64,000 nucleotides of DNA. Source: Cheiracanthium punctorium (lineage: Eukaryota; Arthropoda; Arachnida; Araneae; Cheiracanthiidae). Shown here in pieces: positions 48,001-60,286 of the stretch (position 1 is its first letter; each line of letters starts with the position of its first letter). A model generated the notes under the pieces. The model ran no database searches and had not been told where the DNA came from. It was given only the letters and a program-made list of their open reading frames with translations. The DNA lies in contig JAWZYV010016037.1 of assembly GCA_038373885.1 (NCBI GenBank), positions 558,001 through 622,000 on the forward strand. The letters run 5' to 3'. Both the position numbers and the translations under genes were made by a program.

Positions 48001-48985
48001 GGGGTATCTTTTACGGCAGTTAAACAGTGACGTCATAAATTTTAAAAATTCGTGAAATTTTCAAACTTTGCAACTGCATTCTGTTACAATTAAAGCGATT
48101 CTAAATAGCTCCCCGAGATTACACAGTTTGATGTTTTTCAGGAGACAGAACCATGGAGGATTTATAAGATATCGCTAATGTTTTGCGGTGCAAAATATGC
48201 AAATCTTACAAAACTATGCATAAATTAAATATGTATAGAGAGCTTTCTTAATGGCAACCATTATGTGAAATGATTATTGTTTATGCTAATGGGTAAATTG
48301 CAAAGAATCACCATAGAATAAAATGATCCCATGGTACCAAATAATCTAAGCTGTTTCTTTTAATCGAGCCTTGAAGAAGGAGAAACGAAGATAGATAGTA
48401 CTGATATATGTAATAGGTAGTATTAGTAGATTTGTAAGGATAATACGAATAAATCACAATATGAATAAATCACGTTAATAAATATTTCAGGAAATTAAAA
48501 GTGTTCTATTTATCTTTTTTTCAAGGGTTGTTTTACAACCAACTGAACGATAAGTAATTCTAATTTGCATTGATATATCCCGCAGTAATTTCAACAGAGA
48601 AGATTACTTGAATTTTTAATAAATTAAATTCTGTTTTCTACATGCAGATATGATTTTAGTAAAATATTCACTTCTTCCCGTATGAAGAGCGGGTGCGCAG
48701 CTATTTTAAAATAAACAGTTGTCCAGTCAGGAAAGTCAGGAGTTCTCTGCAAACCGCTAAGCTTTTCTCTTTTCTGATTGCGAATGACACTGACATAGTT
48801 TTTTTAGTCATTATATTGCAATGATGCCAAGTTAGTACTCATGAAGCAAAATTTACATCAAGAGTCAAATAATTTTGTTTTTATTTTAGATTTCACATCA
48901 CTGGAATTAATTGGGATTACACATGTTGGGAAAATTTTCATTTACTACCATGCGAAGAACGGGCACTCAGCTAATATACATATAT
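45017..48985 (+). mobile_element. Helitron-like non-autonomous element, copy 2
   Basis: Starts tctctacttattataaa followed by tgtgtgtg, like 18115, and shares further blocks: accaaatttggtac near 45090, cgatttttttcaaaatt near 45140, aacagtttgttct near 46750, the gcatcttga block near 46840, and gcaaaatttacatcaagagt near 48846. Near 48670-48720 and 48950-48985 a 'gaagarcgggyrcwcagctaat' word is repeated. It includes less AT-rich unique pieces (e.g. 46040-46220) absent from copy 1. No Rep/helicase found; class tentative, 3' end uncertain. Confidence 0.45.
46867..47375. mobile_element. hAT-type MITE, 493 bp
   Basis: Ends cagtgttttcactacag (46875) and, inverted, cagtgttttcattatggg (ending 47367). 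A perfect 8-bp duplication tttttgat lies at 46867-46874 and 47368-47375. 'gagaattc/gagaatct' words occur near both ends. It is inserted into the Helitron-like copy 2. Confidence 0.88.
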
Positions 48986-49027
48986 ATAAATCTGCTCAAA
49001 CTATTTGTTTAAGAAAGTGTATATCTT

Positions 49028-49029
<2 letters not shown>

Positions 49030-49071
<42 letters not shown>
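49030..49071. repeat. (TG)n microsatellite
   Basis: An uninterrupted gt/tg dinucleotide array of about 20 units. Shorter ones are at 16511-16528, 18147-18164 and 26773-26791. Confidence 0.97.
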
Positions 49072-51138
49072 ACGCACTCTCAAGAGGTCAACTCTTGGTG
49101 AAATTGACCACTTGGATTACTTGGTTCCTAACAGTCAACCTATCTTTTGTTAAAGATTTTGAAATGAGAGATTCTCTGGGAATCATGCAGTGGACAGTTA
49201 TAATATTAGGATTTTCTTGCTGCACAACTGTGATAAATCCTTTTTTGTTTCCCAACATTGATTGGCACGTGACTGTTCAAAACGTACGTATGGCAAGACT
49301 CATGTGCATGGGATATTCATCATCCTATGCATTATGCATGCTTCTTGATGGAAACAGTTCTTTCAAAAATCGGCAAATATGTTTTCCATACTATTAAATA
49401 CAAGTTTTGCTCTTCATAGTGTTATAGCTCAGTGGAAATGAACAAGGTAGCACATGATAAATAGAAAATTTGTATCCCTTATACAGCACCAGGCAGTTTT
49501 AATAATTTTTCAAAAAGCTCACAGTACACCAGTGTGCCGGTTGAGAACACAGGTTGAGAAACACTGCTTTAAATGCTTGATTAAAGCTGTTCTGTTTTCC
49601 TGAGTAGTAGTTATAACTTTGATTTTTAGTTTGCTTTTTGGTCTCTTAGTTGAATTATGTACTTGAAAATGTCAAGTAATGCTTAAAAACCTTAAAGTTT
49701 TTATTTTTATTTACATTTTCTAGTTACGAGTTATTTACTTTTTATTTCATTTAATGAAAGCTGTTAGTATGTATGAAAGTTTATTTTTATCCTTTTGCAT
49801 TTAATAAATGAGTTATAGATATATTTATTTTTTACTTTTAAATTTTAGATACTTTAAAAATTATTGTTTGTCTATGTCAAACACTTATAAAATTTTTGTG
49901 TTGAATTTTAACACTAAAATAAAACAAGTACATGGCTGAGGAAGAACCAAGAGAAAACTGATTTGGGGCTTTGTTAGCAATTAATTAAAACATTCAAAAG
50001 AAGTCTATTTTTTTTTTTTCAATCGACAAAAATTCTTCTCATAAATTTCAAAAAGTGACACTTTTTAAATTTGTATATGACCTTCCCTCCATTAAGAGAT
50101 GCATGAAATTTCAGCCTTTCATCATAAAATGTCATAAGTTTTATGTCTTTGTTTCATCATAAAGATATCTTTAAACAAAGGCGATCAGGAGCTATCCATG
50201 AATTGGAGTATAAACGTTTATTGCTAGAGTGCAAGAAATTATTTTCTTTTATAATTTCTATATGACCCTTTAAATGTGATCATCTAACATGATTTTTGTC
50301 ATCAACCAATCTCCAAAAGATAATTTTTTTAAGGTTTTCTCTTTGAGCGCCATTGAAAACTAGTTTAAGTATATTTATTTTCATATCTCTGATACTTTTT
50401 AGGATATAATTTTCAAATTTTGTACATCCCTTCATTAGTGTATGAGATATATGTTACTAATAGGGGATTTTTTTGTATGAGAGTTCATGTAAAAAATTTA
50501 AAAGTGCCACTTTTTGAAAGTTAACTAGTTATATAGTTAAGCTAAAACTTATGGTTAAAACATTTTAAAAAGTATTACTTCATAAAATTTGTTAAAATAT
50601 ATTTCAGTCACTACTGTGGCTTTTATTTATTTATTTTTTTTAAGGTTTCAACTAAAGACGCACATGGTGGTGGATGAAATACATTTTAATAGTTTTTATA
50701 TGGTAATACCTTTTTAAATATTTTAATTATAAATATGTTTAATTTCCCTCCCTGTGGTGTCTGTACATTGACAAACATCATTTTGGAAATTGATTGTTAG
50801 TTTCAGTTTTTTTTTTTTTTTTAGCTTAATAGGACTGTTTAGAAAACAGCAAAATTATTGGTTAAAATATCAATAGGCTAATATGAAGTACCAAAACAGT
50901 AGTTATAATAATAGACTTTGTCATCAGCAAAATTTTATCTTAATAATTAAAAAGAAGTTATTATGAATTTTTATTCCTAGTAATTTTACATCTGCTGTTA
51001 AATGACTAGTTTTTCATAAGGTTTTCTTGTTATTATAAGTAAAATATTTTATTTGTGATTCTCTTAAAAGGTTTTTATCAATTTTTCTTTAATTGATGCA
51101 TTACTGTAGTGAATTTTGTAATTTTTTTATTTTTTCAG

Positions 51139-51251
51139 TGAAGTAAAATTAGAAGTAGATTATCATCATGTATCTAGAGCAACTTTTGATGAACCACTTG
51201 AATTTTTAAATCAGATGATTTTGACTACAAGTGCTAGAAATGCTGAGAGAG
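51139..51251 (+). CDS. Coding exon 10: LamG3, later strands
   Basis: Acceptor tttttcag, donor g|gttagt at 51252. Phase 2 in (GG|T = Gly), phase 1 out. It encodes EVKLEVDYHHVSRATFDEPL and EFLNQMILTTSARNAERG. 'G.vkLevDy' follows the WHQVGI strand of exon 9 exactly as in other LamG domains, and the segment ends before the 'GFiGCmrdi' strand supplied by exon 11. Confidence 0.85.
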
Positions 51252-52559
51252 GTTAGTATTATTTTTCTAAATACAGAGATGTTAGAAAGAATATTATAAA
51301 GATGACATTGATTGGAATGAATTATTATCATTAGTTGAAACCCAAATGTAAAACAAAGAAAGGTAGACCTAAATTGAAGTGGAATAATTCCATTGATCTC
51401 TGAGAATTTCAGAAATTTTAATTTGAGTAATGACATTGCCTTGAATAGGAAAAGATGGAAAGATGCTCTTAAAAATATTTTCTTAGATAGAGAAAACCCA
51501 ATTTTTTGTGGAAACTCTTAAAAAAGACAAAGTACGTGTCTAATCTCAACCCTCTGCTTTGAATGCATGTAACTGCTATTTGGAGCACAGTTTTGTAAAC
51601 TTGTTATTAAAAATTTTTATTTCATCTATGTACATATATAAAGGGAACAGTGTTGATTAATCTGTTTGAGCAAACTTACTTTACTTATTTTTATAATGAA
51701 TGTTTGTTATCTATCTTGATCTAGGGGGGGGGGGGATATGTAAGAGCAAAGCACAAAGTTTTTTAAATTTTCCCTTCTCTTATAAATGCATTTGAATTTA
51801 CAAGATAAATTAATATTATAACCAAAACTTAATTTGTCTGAAAGGACTCTTGCCACTCCTCTAAATCTGACAATGTTATTTTTTTTCACCTGGATAAAAC
51901 CCTTGCTGCTAATAATATTGTTTACCTGCAAGGGTTATTGCTGCTAATAATATTGTATCTGGATATTTTGCCCATTATCAAAAAACAGAAAGGGGGGAAA
52001 AAAAAGAAAATCTGAAACACTTACAGATTTTAAATGCACACTAAAGTGCTATATTTTAAAAGCGTATCATAATCCATACGCCTTCCCTATTTTCTTTCCT
52101 TATTCCATTAAGTTGGAAAGTGTATCATTATTTATGAGTGTGATTAAACAAAATTAAAATTCATATTTCTAACATCCTTTTTTGTGGATGTAATATAATA
52201 GAAATAGAATGGGAAAAAGTTGCGCAGAAAAATGCACAATTCGAACTGAATGAAAGCTTCAAAAACTTATTCAGGTGTATTCTTTATCCAAGTCAGGTAT
52301 AGCAGACAATAAAATGATGTTTAGTCATTATTTTAACATCATTTAACAATGATAGAGCATCAGTCACGTGATACAGCCGGTTTCTTAGAAATACATGTAA
52401 AAAATGCAGTAGATCTACTTGAAGTTTGCACTATGACAGCTCTGTAAAATAATAACTCAAAAGTATTTTTTTTAATAAAAGATAGTTTTTTTTCATATTA
52501 TAGGAACAGTGGGTTTTTTTTTTCCATGATAAAAAATAGTTTATATGTTAATCCAGGAC

Positions 52560-52667
52560 TTTAACTGTCTTTATTCCAAGTTTCATCCAAATCCATCCAA
52601 CCGTTTCAGCATGAAAGAGTAATAAACATACATACGCACATTGACATTTATGTATTAGTAGGATCAA
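52560..52667 (+). repeat. 3' tail of an RTE-like LINE or Helitron-type repeat
   Basis: The series aagtttcatccaaatccat, ccaaccgtttcagcatgaa, gagtaataaacatacatac and atttatgtattagtaggat is the stereotyped 3' end seen on many arthropod RTE-type LINEs and derived short elements. No reverse transcriptase is attached. Confidence 0.5.
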
Positions 52668-53116
52668 TTATATTGAGAATGTATGTTTTATTAATTTTAA
52701 AGTATTGTAAATTTCAAAGTAGACTTATGAAGTATATATATTAAGTCATCATCAGAAAACTTCACATGTCTATGCATAATCTAAATTCTTCACTTTTAGA
52801 TGCCTTTTTCTATGTTTTCTTTGCTGTTCTTTGTATTATGTTGGACTGTGATGAGTGCATTAAGAAAAGGACTTGTATGGATTCCTTGTTAAGGACACTT
52901 CCTATGCAAAAATATATGTTTGTTGTGTGATTGTATAGATTTTATATGAAGCAAAATCAGATCTAAGTACATTGCTATTTGTGGCATGAGCACTCTAAGG
53001 CTCTTTGTAATTATAATTATTCCCAATTTAAATTTTATTAAAATAATGTTCTTCACAAATAATTCCAAATTTGCAAGGTATGTTGGGTATAATTTCCTCA
53101 CCTGTATGCTTGTAGA

Positions 53117-53302
53117 ATGTTGTACTGTGGCGGATCCAGAAAAAATTCTGCAGGAGGCACGAAACATTTTTCGTCACACTTTCTTATAAAATCACTTGAG
53201 TTTACAAAACAAGTCAATCTCCTATAGTGTAAATATAGTTCACCTACCAGGAGGAGGACACATTCCCTGCGCCCTCCCTCTGGATCCATCAATGATGTTG
53301 TA
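53117..53302. mobile_element. hAT-type MITE, 170 bp
   Basis: Starts ctgtggcggatccagaaa (53125) and ends ctctggatccatcaatg (53294), inversely similar. A perfect 8-bp duplication atgttgta lies at 53117-53124 and 53295-53302. It is a relative of 16994-17242. Overlapping ORFs on both strands here are incidental. Confidence 0.82.
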
Positions 53303-53472
53303 TATCCCATTTTGCATTCTAGTTAATTGTAAACAGTATCCAGTGGCTCTTTGCTGTTTTTGTCAAGAGTAATGTGGAGACTCAAAATTGTGACCAAGTT
53401 CTGTAAGTGATTAAATGAGGTAGCTATTAGGATGTACCCCCTTTCCAAAATTTTCATGTTAGTTAGCATAAG

Positions 53473-54106
53473 CAGTGCCATATTACCGCCAGGGCAAACG
53501 GGGCAACTGCCCAGATTTTAGGGCCAAAAAATCTTGCATCTTACACTTTTATAATTTTACAATAAAATTACAAAGGATAAAAAAAATTCGAAAGTTAAAG
53601 GATTTTTTAGTTATAAAGTATGAACAATGAAAATAATTCGAATTTACATTTGTGTATAAATGAATTTAAACTTAATTTGTACCCAGGGGCCAATTAATTC
53701 TTAGAAATGCTCTATAGTCAATATAGCATACCAATATGTAGGAAAATAACTAACCACATTTTGTAAAAAGTATTTTTAATGTTAAAAAATAGCAAAATTT
53801 TTGAATTATTTGTTATTTTAAGAAATATTTACAAAAAATGGTTGTATTCCCTTCATGTTAGCAACTGTGAAACAGCATTTCGGTGTAATGTTTAACTATC
53901 TGTTTCTTTGACATCATGTAACTATATTCGTTTATTTCAGATTACTTAAAACGAAATTTGTGTTTGGAAGGGGTAAGATATTTAAAACTTTCAGTATAAA
54001 CCAGTCATAATCTGTTTTTTTTTTAGGGGGGGGGGGGGGCAGTTATTGCAAGGGGCCCAATTTTTTTCTTCTGCCCATTTCCCACAGTTGTCTTGATCAG
54101 GCTCTG
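53473..54106. repeat. Interspersed repeat, long copy (partner of 1-163)
   Basis: Begins cagtgccatattaccgcc with gggcaactgcccag just inside, and ends cttctgccca...gatcaggctctg. The outer 'ctgccca' words are inverted relative to each other, hinting at weak terminal inverted repeats. The last 165 bp match window positions 1-163. AT-rich body, no ORF of note. Probably a non-autonomous DNA element. Confidence 0.65.
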
Positions 54107-54612
54107 AGTATAAGTTTCAGAAATTCCATTTATTTATCCATAATTTCTTTCATATCCATCTATTCCCCTCCCCCCTGAAAAATTTTCCTGTCTACACCCT
54201 CAACTTGGGTACAGACTACTAATGAGCATTTCCCGAAAAATAAACAATATTTTAGAAAAAGCAAAAATTTTTAAAGTAAATGATCCAGCTTAGATGTAAA
54301 TACAGTGAAAAATGTTTAACACAAAATTGAGGGGGGTGAAACATTTTTTCAAGTTAAAAGAATTTCACGTTAAATGATTACATAAATATTATTTGATATA
54401 CTGTCGGGACTGCAGTATTATTTTACATTAACAAATCCTTTTAGTTAAGTGTGCTTGTAAAACACATTTCACTGGAGTTTCAGATAAAACTACAAGAAAA
54501 TGGCTAAGTTAAGGATGCTCATATCTAAAAAATTGAAGATTTCGAGTAGATGGGATGGAGATGACAACTTTTCACTTTGAGGAGCAAAAGAAAAGAGATG
54601 AGATATTCGTAG

Positions 54613-54801
54613 TCTAGCACCAGAGGCGTAGCCAAGGGGGGGGGTTAGGGGGGTCATAACTGCCCCATGAGGAATTTTTTGCCATACAAAATGTATGATT
54701 CTTCTCTACATTATCACACACACGTATACATATATATGAGTTACAGTAGTCATAACCCCCCCCCCCCATGAAAAATTTCTGGCTACGCCCCTGTCTAGCA
54801 C
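54613..54801. mobile_element. hAT-type MITE, 173 bp
   Basis: Ends cagaggcgtagccaag (54621) and, inverted, caggggcgtagccagaaa (ending 54793). A perfect 8-bp duplication tctagcac lies at 54613-54620 and 54794-54801. G-run and C-run flank the centre symmetrically. Confidence 0.9.
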
Positions 54802-56499
54802 CCATCATGAAAATGGCTAAATGTAACCAAATTGTTAATATTCATGTTCTTCAAAATATACTTGCCAATAATGGCAGATCAATTTGCCTTGATCTATGTG
54901 TCGAGGGTATGGGGCTTGATTGCCCTGTTATTCGAACATAGAGTCTGACAGGCCAATGATAGTTAGAAGCATCAACAAGGAAAGCATGCGATGCTACTCA
55001 TGTGATTGCTAAAGAATGTAGCAATTCTTACTTCCAAAACTCCATTTTATTACTAACCACTTGGGTAGATTTGACAACTGCATTGCATCAGGCGCTTGTT
55101 TTGCTAAGTAGCGGATGACGAGTATTTTTCTCTTTTAAACTAGGACAAAATTAAACGTGCACCTTCTTGTTCATGACGAGTGATTTGTAACAGTTGTAGG
55201 AAGACTTTTGTGATTGGACATCAGAGTTACCAATTTAGCCACTTAGTGGGTAGATGGTCATGACATCCATTCCAAATGCAGGAATTTCTTCAAATAAATT
55301 TGTACCCAAGTGTTAAGTTCTTAACAAGTGACATTAAATTAGTTCAAATTTATTGAAGTTTGATAAATTAGATTTTTTTTTTAAATTTAACCATAGTTAT
55401 GTAATTTTTAGTAGTTAAAACATTTACTGTCAAATGCTCTACTATAGTACTTTTCACCTTCACTCTCGTGCTCAGTCTTCTGTGTTCATCTCTCTCTGGT
55501 GTCTTTAAAAGTCTCTTCTATCCACTGTGAATGTTGATTTGGAAGACATTCATATCGCCATCTATCATTAAATTGTGGAGTGCTTCTATTTTTAGTGCAT
55601 CATCTTTACTTCTGAATTCAGCTTGCTTTTCTATATTAATGAAATTGATGTTCATGGGTCTGTTTTTTGAAGTTATGCTTATTTTTCTAAATTTTTATTA
55701 TTATTATGCCTTTTTTGTCATTTTATGCCATTTTTTAAAACTTTCATTTGGTCATTCCTATATAACATCTTATATCTTCAAAGGTTAATTTTATATACAC
55801 CAGCTGTTTCTTCTTTTTCAATTTGATTCTTTTCTTATGCATTTGAAAATATTTCTATTAGGTTTTATAGATAGTTTTATTCCTCCTCCTTTATGCTACT
55901 TTTATGGTGGCCCCCCTTTACAGGTATCGTGTTAGTATAAGATAGTTTCAGTTTCTATCTATTTTCTCATTTATCAAGCTTATAAAATCTATTTTTATGT
56001 ATGCTATTGATCTAATATTTTGGATACCCTGTATTTCTCCATTGCATTTTAATAAAGTTTATTACTTCTTTCAGAAGATTATCTATATCCTTTAAGCATA
56101 TTTTTAATGGCTCGACCAGCAAGATTGACGTTATGTGTTGTTTTTGAATTATAGTTGTTCAATTTCATTTATTATTTGTTGTTTTCCAGTAGGCAGAGAT
56201 TTCTAGTTTGATTTGCCATTTCCGTGATAAATTTTACATTGCCTGTGATTTTTATTTTGGCCAGTAATTCTTCAAACCTATTGTGGAAATGTTGTTGACA
56301 TATTGCCTCCACACATTTATTATCCTTCTAAACTTTTTTAAACGTTGTTATGAATTTTACTATAAATACTTATATAAATAATTTGTAAATTGTATATAAA
56401 TAATATTAATTATATGTGATAAAATATTCCTTTTCCTCAGGATCGCAAAAGTTTTGGAAAATTATAAATTACTAGAGAAATTTCATCAGATTGAATTAA

Positions 56500-56960
56500 T
56501 TTGGCGAGCTGGGTGTGTTGGCCGCATGGTAAGTTCGCCAACGGTGCCAGCTGCTAGTAAAAATCTGCTCTAGAAGCCTAGAAAGCAGTGTAGAAAACAG
56601 ATGAATGCTCTTGAATCCCTGGAACCATCTGATTAGCGCTTGGTCTTTCCTCCTTTCCCACCCCCTGGTTATAAAAAGGGATGTGATTCATGGAGTAGGG
56701 ATTCATTTGCTCAGAGGCTTACAGTTGGAGGAAACGCTGTTCAGTGGGCTACTTTTATTTTCATGAAACCGGGCAAAAAGGGATAATTACCTAGCTTGTT
56801 AATGCCTGAACTAATTGTTTTTATTGGTAGCTTGTGTGCTGCTCTAGCTATGTTGAGCAGGCTGTAACCATTACTGAACTGATTTGCACAAGCGTGGATA
56901 GTAAAGCCTGTTGTTTATTTACCCCCAGTCGTATTGCTCAACTGAATTTTGCAACAATAT
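56500..56960 (+). other. Less AT-rich island with TATA-like box
   Basis: A segment of about 460 bp differs in composition from the surrounding intron. It contains ggttataaaaaggg (TATAAAAA at 56670-56677), followed about 35 nt later by a tca-containing start-site-like stretch. It could be a solo LTR with its promoter, another repeat, or an internal promoter ahead of exons 11-12. No terminal TG/CA repeat pair or duplication was established. Confidence 0.3.
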
Positions 56961-57419
56961 TTTCTTGAATTATGCCTACCTATCACTTCACTATGATGCA
57001 GGAGAGGGCAGAGCACCAAAGGAACTCACTTCTTCTAATGATAATATTTTTTGTTAAGTTAGAAGTACGGATTTTTTCTAAAATTAAATTAATTGTTCCG
57101 ATAAAGGTGTTTGATATTTATGTGATACCAAATTTTACAAAAATTTCATTATTGATAATTTCTTTCATTTTGTGTAAATAATAAGGTATTTAGTAGATGA
57201 CAATCTATTAAATGTAATTTTCAATTTTCATCTAAATACTAATTTGAAAATGATTCTAAAGTTCTTTAAAAGTACTGTAGAATATGGTATTTGATGCTAA
57301 TTTTTTGTTTTAATTACTAGGAATAAATTTATAGTGAGTTTTATTTGTTTACTTTTTTGAAAATAAATTTTCTTGCTCATAGCTGTGATTTTATGTGTAA
57401 CATTATTTAAATTCATTAG

Positions 57420-57650
57420 GTTTTATTGGTTGTATGAGAGATATTTATGTTGCTGGAGATTGGATAGACCCTCGATCAGTTGTTGATACTAAGAAAGTGT
57501 CTGGAAAAGTGTCCCTAGACAGTTGTCTCTTGGTCAATCTCTGTAATAACCCACATGCTTGTGAGCATAGTGGAAGATGTTATGTTAAAAAAGGGGAGAC
57601 ATTCTGCGATTGTGAAAAAACAGGATATACAGGGAGGACATGCCATTTTT
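57420..57650 (+). CDS. Coding exon 11: end of LamG3 and EGF2
   Basis: Acceptor attag, strong donor t|gtaagt at 57651. Phase 1 in and out. It encodes GFIGCMRDIYVAGDWIDPRS, closing LamG3 (FIGC plus a later SC for the disulfide). An EGF-like module follows: LCNNPHACEHSGRC, YVKKGETFCDCEKTGY, TGRTC, six cysteines with the usual C-x-C before the 'GYtGrtC' end. LamG-EGF at this point, followed by the fibrinogen-like exon 12, recalls the Caspr arrangement LamG-EGF-FBG. The frame at 57555-57791 is a shadow. Confidence 0.9.
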
Positions 57651-59130
57651 GTAAGTATTTTAAGTTCATCACTGATACATTTTTTTTCTTATTGTAATTT
57701 AGTTATATACAATAAAAGGATGATTTATGTTCAGTTTAAAAACGTTATTGTGATGCCTGATCAAGACAATTTTTCTACCCACATTCTTTGATGTGAGCTT
57801 GACCAAATATTGTTGAGTGAAAGAAAGTATTTTTAAATGTTTTGTTTAATTTTTTTTTTTTTTTTAATCTAAGAGTTAAAGTAGACATTTGTCTATTCTG
57901 TACATATGCTTGCCTTAGTAAAAAATAAATAAATAAATAGAGATATTTTTTATTTAGACTGGTGATGACAAACCTGTGACACGTGTATTATAAGTAGCAC
58001 ATGAACCTGTTTTTTCAGTGACACATATACATTGATGAAGGCAAGTCATAGCAAAAAACAATTTGTATCTTGCAAAAACAGACAAAACTTCAGTAACTGA
58101 ACAATCAAAAATGTAATGTTTATGTTCTGTTACCATTTGATTGTTATTGTGTTTTAATATTATTTTAAATCAAATTAAAAATAAATATTAAAAATTTGAA
58201 AAATCAATTTCGTAACTTTTTCTTATTTGCTAGGTCTTGAATTTCAGGGCGGGGTGGCAGGATTTGCACATCAAATTCAAAAATTCCAACAAACAGAATG
58301 GCGGGAGTCTCCCAACCCCAAAACTTCACTGTTTTTTCAGAGAATTTTGTAATGACACTTCAAGTTTCCTAGAAACTCACCAATTTCTGGATTATTTGTT
58401 TGCTTCTAAAAAACGGAATCTGCACCAATTGGTGCTAATTTTCATAATATGCACCATCTTTCCCACTCCAAGGCTGCAAAAATTTCAATTTTTGTTCCAA
58501 ACTATGTTCAAAACTTCTTACTTTTGTCATCTAAAAACTAAAAAACCTACATAGGAAAGACTCACACAAACATGGAAATCCACTTTTTTCAGTTAAGTTT
58601 GAGTCATACACAGAAAATTATGCTCGAGCAATCCAGTTTTAATCTTTTCCCATCCTTGTGAATGACAATTTTTTAAAGCATTTTTTAAAATTTAGGTCTT
58701 TAGTGTTTAGCAGATCATATTCTATATTTATAATTTCAAATTTTTAGAAATTTACAAGATTAAAATATATTTCCAATTTTTGCAAATTAGAGCTGGTTTT
58801 TCGGTCAGATATCTTAAAATATCTGAAAGTGTTTGTGAAAGATTAGCTAAATAGCTAATGAAAATTATAATGCTATTTCTCTTATTTAAAATGGATGTGT
58901 TATACAGCAGAATTTGTTATGATATTGATGTTATTGATTAAAATTAATAAGTAATCTAAGTGCATATTTGATAATTACATTTCTTTTTAATGTCAGTTAA
59001 AATATGCAGGTTATGTCTTTTTTTTCCCTCGGTTTTAAAATATCTTATTCAAAAACGTGGCTAAAAATGAAAATATGTCAAATTTTGGAAAGTTTTTAGA
59101 AAAATTCTTAATAGAGAATTTAGCAAAACC

Positions 59131-59610
59131 ATAGCTGCCAAGTGTTCCGTTTTATACGGATTCGTTCCGTTTTTTGAGCTCTGTTCCGTAAATACGTTTT
59201 TAAGCCAAAATGTTCCATTTTTCAGCTTCTGTGTAAGAATTTTTAAAAATTATAAGAAAAAAGGAAAATTGTGTACATATTTAGCTTTTGGTAAATCATT
59301 TATCCTTGTAGACAAGTCAATAAATTTAATTGAATGATATTTATCTTATAATTCTTTCAAGTATTTATTACATTAAACATTTAAGTGTATTGTAGAAACT
59401 GAGCTAAGTTAAGTATATTTTATTTTTATAAATTAATGCTTATATATGCACATCATCTCTCTACACATGATAATTTAATTTTGTTAATGTAAGATCTTTA
59501 ATTGTATATTTAATCATACATTTCATGATCACACACTTTGTTCCTTATTTCTGATTTTATGAGCATGTGCTGTGTTCCTTATTTTTTTCTTGGAAGGTTG
59601 GCAGCTATGC
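59131..59610. mobile_element. Nested TIR unit
   Basis: Starts catagctgccaagtgttccg and ends with the inverted word ttggcagctatg. 'gttccgtttt' words near the left end are mirrored by 'gtgttccttattt' words near the right. Flanks do not show a clear duplication. About 480 bp, non-coding. Confidence 0.5.
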
Positions 59611-59750
59611 AATACTTTCCAAGTAATAAAAATATTATGAAAGTTGCTCTTGTGCTCCCCATTACAATTTTTCCCTGTGAAAGGGTCTTTATCACCCAAA
59701 ATAGAATAAAATCAAATTTCCAAATTTCATTGAAGAATAAAAAACATTTT
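59600..59750 (+). pseudogene. hAT transposase C-terminal fragment
   Basis: The frame beginning near 59600 reads MQYFPSNKNIMKVALVLPIT, then IFPCERVFITQNRIKSNF. This corresponds to the hAT dimerisation signature 'la.lvLpvs.aeCERgFS..n.IKt..R'. Only the last ~45 residues survive, the Ser of the motif is lost, and nothing upstream extends the match. Confidence 0.6.
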
Positions 59751-60286
59751 ACTGAGAATTTCAGAACTAGGACCTGAAAAACTAAATGAAACAAAATTGT
59801 TAAACTGCCATAAAATTTGGTTAAATTTGAAAAGGCGATCTTTATAACCATAATATCATTTGCTTTCTTTTTTAATGAAAATAAATATTTTCATAGTTAT
59901 TGTGAATAATTGACTTAAATTCTTTCAATAGTATTTTGTCATGTTAGTGTTTATGATGATCAAGTTAAATAACATGGGGTTTTGATGTTTTATTCTCCCT
60001 TCCAGAAATTTTAACTCTCCTCTATTCAAAAATGTTGGTAGGGAGACCAGCAAATTTCAGTGTTATAAATATTTCTATATGTGACACACTACCACAGTTA
60101 AGCCAGGGTTGTTCCAAATTTCAACACTCTGAGCCCAAAAAGTTCACCATCACTGATCTAGACCTTAACAATTGTGTTAATTGTCAATCCTACTTCTAAT
60201 TTTTTATGACATAAATGATTTTTCAGCTTCTTTGTTAACTTGCTTCATGATTTGTAAGTTTTATCATGATTTATTTCTTTTTAAAG

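Larger units (their letters stand above)
44947..51138 (+). other. Intron 9
   Basis: 6.2-kb intron largely occupied by a second Helitron-like copy (about 45017-48985), into which a hAT MITE (46875-47367) is inserted. A (TG)n array follows at 49030-49071, then about 2 kb of AT-rich sequence with no recognisable feature. The 130-codon ORF at 49005-49397 is mostly a translation of the microsatellite. Acceptor ttttttcag at 51138. Confidence 0.65.
51252..57419 (+). other. Intron 10
   Basis: 6.2-kb intron. It holds an RTE-like 3' tail (about 52560-52667), MITEs at 53125-53294 and 54621-54793, the longer repeat 53473-54106, and a less AT-rich segment at about 56500-56960 with a TATA-like box. The stretches 51700-52000 and 54110-54600 are AT-rich with G-runs and no feature. 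54800-56490 is AT-rich and ORF-poor; the frames at 55531-55788 and 56972-57181 are hydrophobic by composition only. Acceptor attcattag at 57419. Confidence 0.6.
57952..60163 (+). mobile_element. Degenerate hAT element with transposase remnant
   Basis: The left end tggtgatgacaaacctgtga (about 57960) and the inverted right end cagtgatggtgaactttt (ending 60155) are related. The 8-bp flanks atttagac (57952-57959) and atctagac (60156-60163) match at 7 of 8 positions. It contains a C-terminal hAT transposase fragment (about 59600-59750) and a nested TIR unit (about 59131-59610). Confidence 0.65.
57651..60286 (+). other. Intron 11
   Basis: 2.6-kb intron nearly filled by one degenerate hAT element (57960-60155), which has a smaller TIR unit nested in it. 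Acceptor tttctttttaaag at 60286. The ORF at 58237-58554 has no recognised domain. Confidence 0.65.

Noticed and set aside
49005..49397. 130-codon ORF with a long Val-Cys run
   Set aside because: The run is the translation of the (TG)n microsatellite; the remainder has no domain or splice signals.
55440..55910. Possible LINE reverse transcriptase fragment on the minus strand (EKQAEFR-like word)
   Set aside because: Only a few residues resemble the RT motif and stops are frequent; not enough to support a call.
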